From positions 186,001-250,000 of the forward strand of contig JAGFNK010000025.1 of the NCBI GenBank assembly GCA_025769875.1: a DNA stretch of 64,000 bases. Direction: 5' to 3'. The notes beneath the pieces were generated by a model. It ran no database searches, was not told where the DNA came from, and saw only the letters and a list, made by a program, of their open reading frames with translations. The stretch comes from Russula earlei. Its lineage: Eukaryota; Basidiomycota; Agaricomycetes; Russulales; Russulaceae. Both the position numbers and the translations under genes were made by a program. Positions 45,403 to 54,659 of the stretch are shown here, piece after piece; the stretch's first letter is position 1; each line of letters begins with the position of its first letter.

Positions 45403-46983
45403 TCAGACCATGACCGTGTCAACAGCGTCACCGGAGTACCCGCAAATCGGCCTTTCATCACTCGAGTCGGGCGGATCGGGTGCGGTCTCCAGGGGTTCGC
45501 GTGACCGGCCCTCCTCCGAACCTGGCACAAACGTATCCACAAAGGAGGATCCGAGGGCGTCGGAAAGCGAATTCGCGATCTTCGGATCGGACGCAATTTC
45601 GCCGGCGGCGGGGCCTATGAACATGATTGAGGACCGGTCCCCGTCCCCTTCCCGTGGTGCGGAACTCGAAGGTGGTCTGGCCACAGGATGGACCGCAACG
45701 GCGCCCCCTCCGTCATTTTTCTTCACGTGAGGACGGCTGAAAGATAACGGAAAGTCGCGGAAGAATCGAGATCGACGCATTCGAGCCACGTACGACGCAT
45801 CGTGCGATGGACCGTGACCCGGGCGAGTTCTACTACAGGATGACATCAAGCGGTCGACTCGGATGCGGTCGGCGAGAAACGCGTAGACGAGACGATAGTG
45901 CCGGCGCGCCTCCTCCGCAAAGCCGAAGATCGAGAAAAAGAAAAACGCATATACGACCAACATCCAGCGGTAATACTCGACTGCGAAACCCAGGTAGGGG
46001 TCGCTCTCCCAATCAGAAGCCGGGATCTGACGGACCTGGGAATAGTCTTGGAAGGACTCGTAAGTCCATATTATCCAGGGACGGACACCCAGCCTCTCAT
46101 CGAGCACGATCAAATAGGCCGTCAGCGGAATGCTTGAAAGCACGTCAACAGAAATGAAGGCCATCAGGCGGAAATAGAGGCCGCGATTGATGACAAGATT
46201 GATCTGCCTGGAATGACGAAGGCGCCTGTAGAGGTGATAGACGGTCATTGCTGTAACTAATAAGCATGACGATAGTCCGCAAGGGAAACCCAGGATACGA
46301 ACCGCAGTAAACGAACCGCACACAACCAAGGCCAAAAAGGACGCATAGAAGAGAAAGTAAGCTGGTAGCGTGTCCATGATTGTGACACGAGGGCCGACAT
46401 CTTCGTATAAATCATAGCGTCGCACCGAAACAACGTATCCTAGGTTGCGCGAATGTCACAAATCAGTTAAGAGTGGGTGGAAGTACACTCACCAACAATC
46501 ATCTGGAGAATTGGGAGGCCGAGGCCAAAGATTAAATCAATTACGATGGCTTGGCGCTTGTCCCTCGGTTTGACCATCACTTCCTTCGCGGTAGCAATCT
46601 TATAGAGTCGACGATGGATGCAAAGTGAACTAGCAGAAATTGCTATAGTGAGCCCGAATTGAACTTGGACTGCTGTGAAATAGTTCATTGATCGCTCAGG
46701 AAGGAATATGTCATGACCTCACAAATGAAACACCAGACTGGAGCCTTGTCTGTCGTATTCTTATTCCATACAATCGAGTTGATGCATTGAATCAGGCACC
46801 CGAGACCAATCCAAACCATGGCCATGCAAGTTCCTACATTCCAAGCTGCACAAGGCAGTCTTAGGCTCCATATCTCGGCGAATGGTCCCTCGTACCTTCT
46901 AGGTGCCAGTAGAGTGGAATGGCACACAGAACGAAACCAACGAAGGAGAAGACGGTATAAACCTGGTTTGGAAGGTAGGCCAT
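45403..46983 (-). CDS. STE3-type pheromone receptor (fungal GPCR)
   Basis: This is a seven-transmembrane receptor for lipopeptide mating pheromones. ATG 46983 opens MAYLPNQVYTVFSFVGFVLC and AIPLYWHLE. A GT-AG intron then joins in phase to AWNVGTCMAMVWIGLGCLIQ and CINSIVWNKNTTDKAPVWCF, both hallmark STE3 segments. Later exons give LYKIATAKEVMVKPRDKRQA and IVIDLIFGLGLPILQMIV, then RRYDLYEDVGPRVTIMDTLP, and the remaining helices (YFLFYASFLALVVCGSFTAV, SIPLTAYLIVL, MLVVYAFFFFSIFGFAEEAR). The cytosolic tail (about 150 aa) is Ser/Pro/Arg-rich. All helices and junctions appear intact. It may belong to a B mating-type locus or be one of the non-mating STE3-like genes these fungi carry; no pheromone gene was found nearby. 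Confidence 0.9.
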
Positions 46984-47591
46984 TGTGGTTCTTGGGAGAG
47001 AAAGTGCAGTCAAAGAGAGACTCGCAAGAGGGTACGGCACAATACAAGCGATAGGAATGCACCCAAGAAAGAGCTTTAAGAGGTGAATTCAGCGCAGCGC
47101 GGCATTTTCCTGAGTATCTCCGAGAATGATTGTATCAGGGTCACCATCATGATTATAAGTCGAAGCTATGTGAGGAGCACGGATTGTAGGACGATGTCTT
47201 CTGAAGCCGGCCTTTCCCCAACACCACCTTCGCAAAGACGGGCTTTCGAATCATTCTGTTGAGGTCATCCCATTGCATCCGCAGATTACGTTGAGCACGT
47301 CCAAGGATGCGTTTTCGTCCACAGGTACGATGTTGAGGACTATCCGATTGCCAGTAGACGGTCGGCTGGATTCGTAATTGTGGACGAGCTCTTGTCCTTA
47401 ATACCCCACGAGCAGTTAAATAGGCCGATGATCGCATGTAGAGACAAGAAGTGCAATGATCATGAGGAAGAGCGAACACTGCCAGCAATTAGCAGACCGC
47501 GAAACAGATTGCTGTCGTCGCTTCGGTAACTCTCTCGCCCAGGGATCACCGCGTCGGATCATGGGCAGCAATGCGTTTGTTAACTCAATGA
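46984..47591. other. Intergenic between STE3-like gene and repeat island 2
   Basis: Minus-strand open frames at 47153-47488 and 47416-47706 have no recognisable domain and no CaaX ending. The promoter of the STE3-like gene should lie at the left end. Nothing else was seen. Confidence 0.4.
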
Positions 47592-47739
47592 TGACAAGTT
47601 TTAATTTCGTGCCTAAGGCATGGCTTGCAAGCTGCACTTCGTGCCTACAGCATGGCTTGCAAGCAAGCTTGCAAACCATCCTCTGGCACTTCGTAGCAGC
47701 TTGCAAGCCATGCCTTAGGCACGAAATTAAAACTTGTCA
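47592..47739. repeat. 148-bp hairpin with perfect 44-bp arms
   Basis: Arms at 47592-47635 and 47696-47739 are perfect inverted copies (starting tgacaagttttaatttcg). The 60-bp loop contains a further imperfect copy of the arm (cgtgcctacagcatggctt) and the palindrome ttgcaagcaagcttgcaa. No clear target-site duplication is visible. The right arm abuts the presumed end of the Helitron. Confidence 0.9.
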
Positions 47740-50700
47740 GGGGCTGCGCCCCCGAACCCCCGCCGTCGCCCGGGTGTAATCACTCGGGTGTGATCCTTTT
47801 TTGTTTAAAGCCTCTTTGCATAATCCCTTTTTTGCTTAAACAGAAAGTAATCAACTCATCACTATGTATAATCTTTTACATGGTAAAGCAGAACAAACAA
47901 TACATACACTGAACACACATCTTGTTATAGTAACACTTCACTATATACTATATTCTTAGTGGAAGCCTCCCTCTTCTCTTCCTCCCAAATCACCTTGATG
48001 TTGGAGACAGAGGTCACCCTTGACACCCCAACATAGAATTGCCCATGTGTGAACACTGGCTTTCTTAAATCCAACCCAACATGTTTCAGTGTTTGCCCTT
48101 GTGACTTGTTGATGGTCATGGCAAAGCATGCCCTCACAGGGAATTGCCTCCTTGTAAACTTGAAAGCAACTTGATCCTCTGTTGGTTGGCAAGGGATCCT
48201 TGGGATGAAGACCTTCTCCCTTGCATGCTCCCCTGTTATCAGCTCAACTTCTAGCACCCTGTTGCTAGACCTCCTCAAGATCCCTCTGCTCCCATTGCAG
48301 ACACCATGCCTGGCATCCAAGTTCCTCAGCACCATCACAGGACAACCCACCTTGAGCTCTAGCTTGGCAAGAGGAGGTCCAGAGCAGTTGATAGAGTTCA
48401 GGTACTCCACTGGATAGTTCAGCATCACATCAGCATCCCCACTCTGCTCAGAAGTGGGAATGCTGTCTGCACTCTGAAACACCTGTCCTCTCCCTGGGAA
48501 CCTCCTAAGCACCTCCTTGTTGATGCTGTTCACATCAGTGTTAAGGCTAGAAAGGATGGCACACTCTGCAAAGAACTGGGAAGAAGGGTTGCCAGTGTCA
48601 AGGCCAGGGTAGATGCTGTCAATCAGAGAGGAAACTGTGTTCTCCCTGCACTTCATATAGGGGGGAAGATGGATGATAGAGTTTGGATCAGTGTGCCTGC
48701 CTTTTCCAACCTCCAGTTGCCACTGTGCAAAGTTGGCCTCAGCTTGAATGCCAGTGTTGAGGTGCATATTTTGGTGGAGATGAAGCACTGTGATGGATCT
48801 CCAGAGGGGGGAGCGCTGTAGGCAGGCACCTACTATCTGAGGCCTTGATCCTTGCACAATAACAGGAAGGATCTGCTGAAAGTCACCACCAAAGACAAAG
48901 GTAAGTCCACCAAAGGGCTTGTCAGAGCCACAGATGTCCTGGAATGACCTGTCCACTGTCTCCATCACATGCCTGTGCTGCATGGGAGCCTCATCCCAAA
49001 TGACCAAGTCAGTAATGCGAATCAGGTCTGCTAAGTGTGAGTTTTTGGGGATGTTGCAGACAGTGGACTCATGGGAGGGAATGGGGATCTTGAAACAGGA
49101 GTGTGCAGTGCGCCCTCCCTTGAGAAGGAGTGCAGCAATGCCAGAGGAAGCAACACAGAGCACAATCTTGTGTTGAGAGCGCAGATGGTAGCAGAGGGTG
49201 TTGTAGAGATAAATCTTTCCAGTACCCCCAGGGCCATGAAGAAAGAAGATCTCCCCTGTCTTGTTGAGGACAGCAGAGGTGATCCCCACAAAAGCAGTCT
49301 GCTGGTCAATATTAAGTTTGTCAATAGACTCAGCTGCAAGAACAGCCTGTTCCTCTAGATCATACTGGTGCTGCTCCTGAATGAGGGGATTCCCTGCAAT
49401 GGCCCCCCAGTTCTCAACAAACTGAGGCATGGTTGGCCAATCTTGAAGTCTCTTGGCAGAGTGGGAGAGGAGGAGGTCAATGAGATAGAGGCCATAGTCC
49501 TTCACCTGTTCATCAGTTGGCTCTGGGATGTTGAGATGATGCTGGAGCTTGTGCTTGAGGTCATCACAGATAGATGCAGAGAATCTGTCCCAAAGTGCCC
49601 TAGGTTGAGAAGGGATGCAGTCCTTGAGGATGGTGACAAAGAGGTGGCGCAGCTGAGCACCTGTGCACATATGACTGGCTTCCTCCAAGCATTGCTGCCA
49701 CTCTTGATCATCTTCTAGAAGACCTCTTGCAATGCAAGCCTCTCTGAAAGAGGGATAGAGAGTGCCTTCAAATGAGCAAAGGTGTTCAAAGGAGGTTGCA
49801 CCCTTGACAGAGGTGAGAAGGAGGCACAGGTAGAAGTGCTCTCCAGAAGTAGGGTGAGCATGGAACATCCTCCCAATAGCAAAGCCCCTGTCCCTTGGAG
49901 TCCACCTATGAGTGCTTTTGTTCCAGACCATCTTGGAGGGATAATCTTGGTAGAGAAGATCCAGAATGTCAGAGCCCTCTGGAGCAGCAGCATTGGCCTC
50001 AAACCATCCAGTGAGTGTGGTGGGCTTATTTGGGACTTCCTCAAGAACTTGAGGATTGTAGACAACACTGTGCTGATCAGGAAGATGGACCTGGAGGCGC
50101 ACCACATTGGGAACCTGCTCCTGCAGCTCAAAGAGAAAGAGTCTCCACACTGCCTCACAGCTGCTGACATATCTTGCATCCAAGTAGAGCTTGACCTCAT
50201 CCATGCACCTGCCAAACTGCATAGTGGTCCTGTCATGGCCCTTGTAGACATACTTGTAGATATACTTGAGAGCCTTGACAGAGGCAACAGACTCCACATT
50301 GATGTGACACCTGTACTTCCAGATGAGAAAAGGGGAATGACAGACCACCCATTGGTTTGTGATCTCCTTGCCACCAATGAGATGAGCATGGCCAGTGTCC
50401 CTCCTCCTGGTGCGCGCATAAGAGTCCTCAGTCACAGAAGTCTCCTCTCTAAAGGGCTTAGGAAAACCCTTGGAACATGAGCCATTCACCATGCAAGGGG
50501 AATTCCTGTTCTGGTTGCCACAGGGCCTGTGAACCATGAACTTCTTGATGAGTTCAAGCAGCTCAGGATTGTCTTCTGGGAACTCAGAAGACATGAGACT
50601 GTCAATCTGGTCAGGGGTGCGCAACTTGGAGTGGGGCTGAAGGAAGACAATGATGTGGGCATGGGGGAGGCCCCTCTTCTGAAACTCTATGGTGTAAAGG

Positions 50701-51719
50701 TGAGCTGCCCAATCACCCAGCAAGCCAGCCTTGATGTCATTGATGAGGGACCTGAGCTTGGCATGAAAGACTCTGACCACCAAGTCAGGGCGCTCATTGG
50801 CAGTCTGCCCAGGGAGGAGAGCAGAGTGAACCTCAGGCCAAGAGGGATTGGCAGTCATGGTGATAAAGAGGTCACCCCCACCATAGAAGCGGTTGATGGC
50901 CAAGGCATCTTGGAGATGCTGCTGCATGTTTCTGGTGCTGCCAGAGAAGCTGGAGGGAAGGATGAATCTCTTGCCTAGTTGGTCCCTGTCAACATCAACA
51001 TTGGCAGCAACAGCATCTGCCAGACCCTTATAGATCTCCACCCTGAGCTTGTTTTGATTCATCCTGATGAAGTTAAGGCGATACTGCTCTGCAACTGCCC
51101 ATGCCTCACAGGCATACACTTGAAAGAGTTTGCCAGAGAGGAAGATGTGATGAGAGTCAGAGAGATGAGGGTGAATATGAAGGTGATAGCGATGAAATTG
51201 AGCCAAGGAAACACACTTCCTCTGAGCAGGGCCACCTTGGACATTTTGATAAGGGATGTTTGGGAACCATCCTAACTGGCCAGTGGGAAAAAGCAAGACA
51301 TATCTGAGTGAGGGGTAGAAAGGATGGGTATCAGAGATGTGCTGTAGAGGGCCCTCCCTAAGGTGTAAGATGATATCTTGTGAATGCCTAGGCTCATCCC
51401 CATCACCTGGAATAATGGCTGCAATCTCATTGATGGCAGCATCAGGGGCATTATAGCGATGCCTATCACATGCAGCATCAAAGTGAAGTGAGAGAGTGCA
51501 GTCTTGCTCTCTAGGAAGGTGGTGAGTCAACTCATAAGCCTGCTTGAACTTCTGGACTGCAGCATGAGAGCGATAGAGCATGTCCTGAAGAGTTTGCATG
51601 GTGTTCTGATGCAAGTGAGAGTTGGCAGGATGGGCCATGTGCATATTGAGGGCCTGGTCAGGGTCATAAATGTAGAGTTGAGCATAAGAAGGGGCAGCAG
51701 CATCTGTCAAGACACGTAC
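47740..51719 (-). mobile_element. Helitron, 5' part cut by a Gypsy insertion
   Basis: The element includes the RepHel coding region listed separately plus its 3' flank. On the minus strand the flank ends in a GC-rich hairpin ggggcgcagcccc followed by ctga, which fits the CTRR terminus of Helitrons; the following base is C rather than the expected T, so this end is provisional. The 5' end is not in the window, because the Gypsy LTR starts at 51720 within the coding sequence. Confidence 0.7.
47925..51719 (-). CDS. Helitron RepHel protein (HUH replication initiator + Pif1-like helicase), N-terminally truncated
   Basis: One long frame of about 1,260 codons without introns runs to a stop at 47925. 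The Rep part has the HUH-type motif RGLPHAHIIVFLQ (about residues 346-358) and the tyrosine motif LKYIYKYVYKGHD (about 481-493). The helicase part begins with FLHGPGGTGKIYLYNTLCYH (about 823-842), where the residue after the P-loop lysine is Ile instead of Thr/Ser. It continues with DLVIWDEAPMQHRHVMETVD, FVFGGDFQQILPVI, and ACFAMTINKSQGQTLKHVGL near the C-terminus. No in-frame ATG lies upstream of MHMAHPANSH. The frame runs in from VRVLTDAAAPSYAQLYIYDP, a typical internal Helitron segment, and is cut at 51719 by the Gypsy LTR. The remaining N-terminal codons should lie beyond the window. Confidence 0.9.
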   Translation of the reverse strand, partial: VRVLTDAAAPSYAQLYIYDPDQALNMHMAHPANSHLHQNTMQTLQDMLYRSHAAVQKFKQAYELTHHLPREQDCTLSLHFDAACDRHRYNAPDAAINEIAAIIPGDGDEPRHSQDIILHLREGPLQHISDTHPFYPSLRYVLLFPTGQLGWFPNIPYQNVQGGPAQRKCVSLAQFHRYHLHIHPHLSDSHHIFLSGKLFQVYACEAWAVAEQYRLNFIRMNQNKLRVEIYKGLADAVAANVDVDRDQLGKRFILPSSFSGSTRNMQQHLQDALAINRFYGGGDLFITMTANPSWPEVHSALLPGQTANERPDLVVRVFHAKLRSLINDIKAGLLGDWAAHLYTIEFQKRGLPHAHIIVFLQPHSKLRTPDQIDSLMSSEFPEDNPELLELIKKFMVHRPCGNQNRNSPCMVNGSCSKGFPKPFREETSVTEDSYARTRRRDTGHAHLIGGKEITNQWVVCHSPFLIWKYRCHINVESVASVKALKYIYKYVYKGHDRTTMQFGRCMDEVKLYLDARYVSSCEAVWRLFLFELQEQVPNVVRLQVHLPDQHSVVYNPQVLEEVPNKPTTLTGWFEANAAAPEGSDILDLLYQDYPSKMVWNKSTHRWTPRDRGFAIGRMFHAHPTSGEHFYLCLLLTSVKGATSFEHLCSFEGTLYPSFREACIARGLLEDDQEWQQCLEEASHMCTGAQLRHLFVTILKDCIPSQPRALWDRFSASICDDLKHKLQHHLNIPEPTDEQVKDYGLYLIDLLLSHSAKRLQDWPTMPQFVENWGAIAGNPLIQEQHQYDLEEQAVLAAESIDKLNIDQQTAFVGITSAVLNKTGEIFFLHGPGGTGKIYLYNTLCYHLRSQHKIVLCVASSGIAALLLKGGRTAHSCFKIPIPSHESTVCNIPKNSHLADLIRITDLVIWDEAPMQHRHVMETVDRSFQDICGSDKPFGGLTFVFGGDFQQILPVIVQGSRPQIVGACLQRSPLWRSITVLHLHQNMHLNTGIQAEANFAQWQLEVGKGRHTDPNSIIHLPPYMKCRENTVSSLIDSIYPGLDTGNPSSQFFAECAILSSLNTDVNSINKEVLRRFPGRGQVFQSADSIPTSEQSGDADVMLNYPVEYLNSINCSGPPLAKLELKVGCPVMVLRNLDARHGVCNGSRGILRRSSNRVLEVELITGEHAREKVFIPRIPCQPTEDQVAFKFTRRQFPVRACFAMTINKSQGQTLKHVGLDLRKPVFTHGQFYVGVSRVTSVSNIKVIWEEEKREASTKNIVYSEVLL

Positions 51720-52284
51720 TGCTGATCACTAAGGACTCAGGAGCAGGTGGGCAAGGGTCGGAACAGATGGTACGCGGCGTAAATGGCGTTGAACAGGAGG
51801 ACGAGCCAAACGACTAGAAGATACCAGATGGGGACTGGTACGTGTTGCAGGAGGCAGAGGCGAAGAGTAGAGGCCAGTGCAGCGAGGGGCTTTAAACAAG
51901 GCGGTCGTTGAAGAGTACCTTGAAGACGAGGGAGGACTTTAGACTGAGCGGTCGCAGGGGAGTACCCAGGAAGATGAGAGTATCACAAATGGACAGTCTG
52001 ACGACTGCCATGTTTCATTGGGGCTTATATACAGTGTACAGGGTCGATTACAAAGCACTGGGACTATTCTAGACTCTTTGGTACCATCCAATAGGACTAC
52101 AGAGGCATAAACTTGCTTGTGTCAAGTTTCAGGCTTACTGAGCGCATTACTGATCATTGTGGAGCGATGACATCATTATGATGTCACTGTGGGGCGCTTA
52201 GTGAGCCTATGAGGTCACTGTGGAGTCGCTCAGTCAGCCATGATGTCATTGGAGCCTTGATGACGTCAGATGATTTATGCAACA
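51720..52284 (-). repeat. 3' LTR of the Gypsy element
   Basis: On the minus strand it begins TGTTGCATAAATC and ends GTGATCAGCA, with TG...CA ends (565 bp). It contains a TATA box (gtatataag on the minus strand, about 52024-52032) and many gatgtcat/tgacgtcat-like palindromes at 52150-52270. The five bases outside the left end are CGTAC, which should recur beyond the missing 5' LTR as the target duplication. Confidence 0.72.
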
Positions 52285-52779
52285 GTTTCTAAGAGTTTGT
52301 GCCGCTGTTTCGGGTCCATGGTGGCTGGGTGGCCATGTGGCTGCCACGCGATGATTACCCGATTAGGAAACTGGTGCCTGGTCGTGTTATAGTGCCTTTG
52401 CAATAGCAATATCTTGTACCACAGGAGGGATAGCCCAGAAAATGGAAGGGAGTCGGCAATGCAAAGTGAGAGAGGTCTTTCTTGAGTAAAATAGGACAAT
52501 CCTCGGCCAGGACTTGGCCTTGGTTCATAACATGCATCCCCTCTTTATAGACTTGTTGCTCCTGCAACAGTAGGGATTTGTTTCTTTGGAAGGTGGAGTA
52601 GTTTGCATATGAAAAGTCGAAGTCTGTTCGTTCGTGGGGAGTTCTCCCTTGTTCTATGGATTGCTTTGGGGATAGCTGTGGTCGATTGAGTGCATGTGAT
52701 CGCAGGAGTTCTCTGAAAAGTTCGTTGGTAACAAGGATAAAGGTAGTCATCGACAGAGGTCATGATGAGAGTTGTTGGT
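52285..52779 (-). CDS. Small 3' open frame of the Gypsy element
   Basis: After the integrase stop, a 131-codon frame (52355-52750; LVTNELFRELLRSHALNRPQ, PFHFLGYPSCGTRYCYCKG) lies before the LTR. No function is recognised. It could be an accessory 3' frame or non-coding. Confidence 0.35.
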
Positions 52780-53384
52780 TTAGGGGTTACTCCTGGTGGG
52801 AATCGTTCTAAGCGCCTTCAGATATTTCCGATGGAAGTCTTTAACAAGTGATTGCGCTTTTGATAAGTTGGATGCTGGTTCCCAAGTATTTTCTGCAACC
52901 GTATACCCTTTCCATTTAACTAGGTATTGGATTCCTTTGCAGTTTGGGGAGAGTCGAGAGTTTAGGATCTGCTCCACTTCATATTGTTCTTCACCTTCGA
53001 CTAATATTGGTGGTGGGTTTGAAAAATTAGGGCCATGGGCAATGGTTTCTTTGTAAGGTTTAATCAGGGAGTGGTGAAAAACCGGGTGTATCTTCCAAGA
53101 CTTTGGTAGTTCGAGGCAAACATTTACTGGATAGGCAGTGGTGACTTTGAATGGCCCATAGCGTCGAGGAGCTAGTTTTGCTTTTGGGTGAGTGGTTCGT
53201 AGATTCGTGGCTTCCAGCCATACTTGATCCCCTTCTTTAAAACGAAATGTGGAAGATTGAGGTCCTGATTGCTTCATGATTTCTGTTGCTCGGTTCAGGG
53301 AGGCAGCTACTTCTTCTCTGAGTTGGTTTAGTCTTGATAGTCTTTCTTGGATTGAAGGGAACTTTGATGTAAAGGCAAGGGGTG
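52780..53384 (-). CDS. Gypsy integrase C-terminus with chromodomain (3' fragment)
   Basis: The fragment reads LAFTSKFPSIQERLSRLNQL, then the integrase C-terminal module (FRFKEGDQVWLEATNLRTTH, LAPRRYGPFKV, HPVFHHSLIKPYKETI). A chromodomain follows, EQILNSRLSPNCKGIQYLVK then WKGYTVAENTWEPASNL, which targets integration to chromatin marks. The upstream integrase half is at 61847-62708, separated by the Copia insertion. Confidence 0.88.
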
Positions 53385-53914
53385 TGTTGAGATTATCATT
53401 GATTTGGGTGATTTGGTATGTTACCACTACCCTGGGACGTTGTGATGTAATCACAGCTCAGACGCGTTGACGCGTCGGTTACACGGACCGGGCATCACCG
53501 GCTTAGCTCAGGCGCATGACGTGTCGGATCACGTGGTCTGGCTCAGCTCATATGCTGAGATCTGCGTTACTTACAATGATAAGTTAATTGATGACAATCG
53601 GTAGCTACTAACGACTGATCCTTGTATGATCTTTGTTTCTTATTGATGGTAGCTACCTGCAGTGTACTTAGAGACGCTCTGGAGTACTTAAGAGCGTCGT
53701 ATTTCGATAGATCACTTCAGTCTTGTCTTACACAATACTGAAGTGAGTACTTACTGTTTCCTATCTTATCTATCGCATCTAATCATGCGTTGTAGATATC
53801 TTTTGATAGGTATTACTGAATTATAGTCTTGTCTTACACAATACTGAAATATCTTTTGATAGATCTTAAGGATCTTATCGCTCTTATCATAACCTGCGCC
53901 CATCTGCTTCAACA
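53385..53914 (+). repeat. Copia 5' LTR (LTR A)
   Basis: It is uninterrupted and serves as reference for the interrupted LTR B. At 53575-53594 it reads gataagttaattgatgac, the empty site of the palindromic element. It shares CpG-rich words (gacgcgttgacgcgtcgg) with LTR B, and its reverse complement aligns with the three solo LTRs of island 1. Confidence 0.92.
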
Positions 53915-54659
53915 GGTTATGGGCCCTGACCGTGTCTAAATTCCAAAGTCGAAGATTCACACACAAGCTTACCATTTTTTTCCCTCTTCACAAGCCTCTG
54001 TTATCAGACGACACCCTACTCCCTCGGTCCCTGGAGCCGAAGGATTGACGCGCGCGTTATCTATCACACGTCAGGGGTACTGATTTGATCTTCAATAATC
54101 CGGCAACAACTGCTCCGTTAGCCCGGGTTGGCAATTCGCAATTACCTAAAGTTCACTCACGGCACCCTCGCCTAATGTTTACGTTCCCTCCTCGATCTCG
54201 ATCACTCGCTTGGTCATCTCGCTTACTGGCCATTACCCCACATCCTGAATAATTATTGCGCGTCGCATTACAGTTACAGATGATAGCCCCTCCAGCAATA
54301 CTTCTTAGGACGCTGAGGGAGAACACTTTTAGACGCACGCGCTCTTGAAATATACATTCAGAAGGTCACATTGGCAGTAACAAAAATGACATCAAATTGT
54401 ATACTTGCAAGCTCAAGTGGGAGGAACTCAAACGCGCATACGGCGGCGTCAGATCAATGTCAAGCGTTCTACACATGGGCATTCCTTACACGCACATTCC
54501 TAGACGTTAGACAACACACATCAGACGTTCCTGCGATTGCAACAAACGATGCATGGATCACTCTCCAATATAACCATTTATTCATATCAAATCTCCATTT
54601 CACCTCCTTATCTATCTAAACGTTACCCGACGCTTACTCGGCTGTCGCGTCGACAAATT

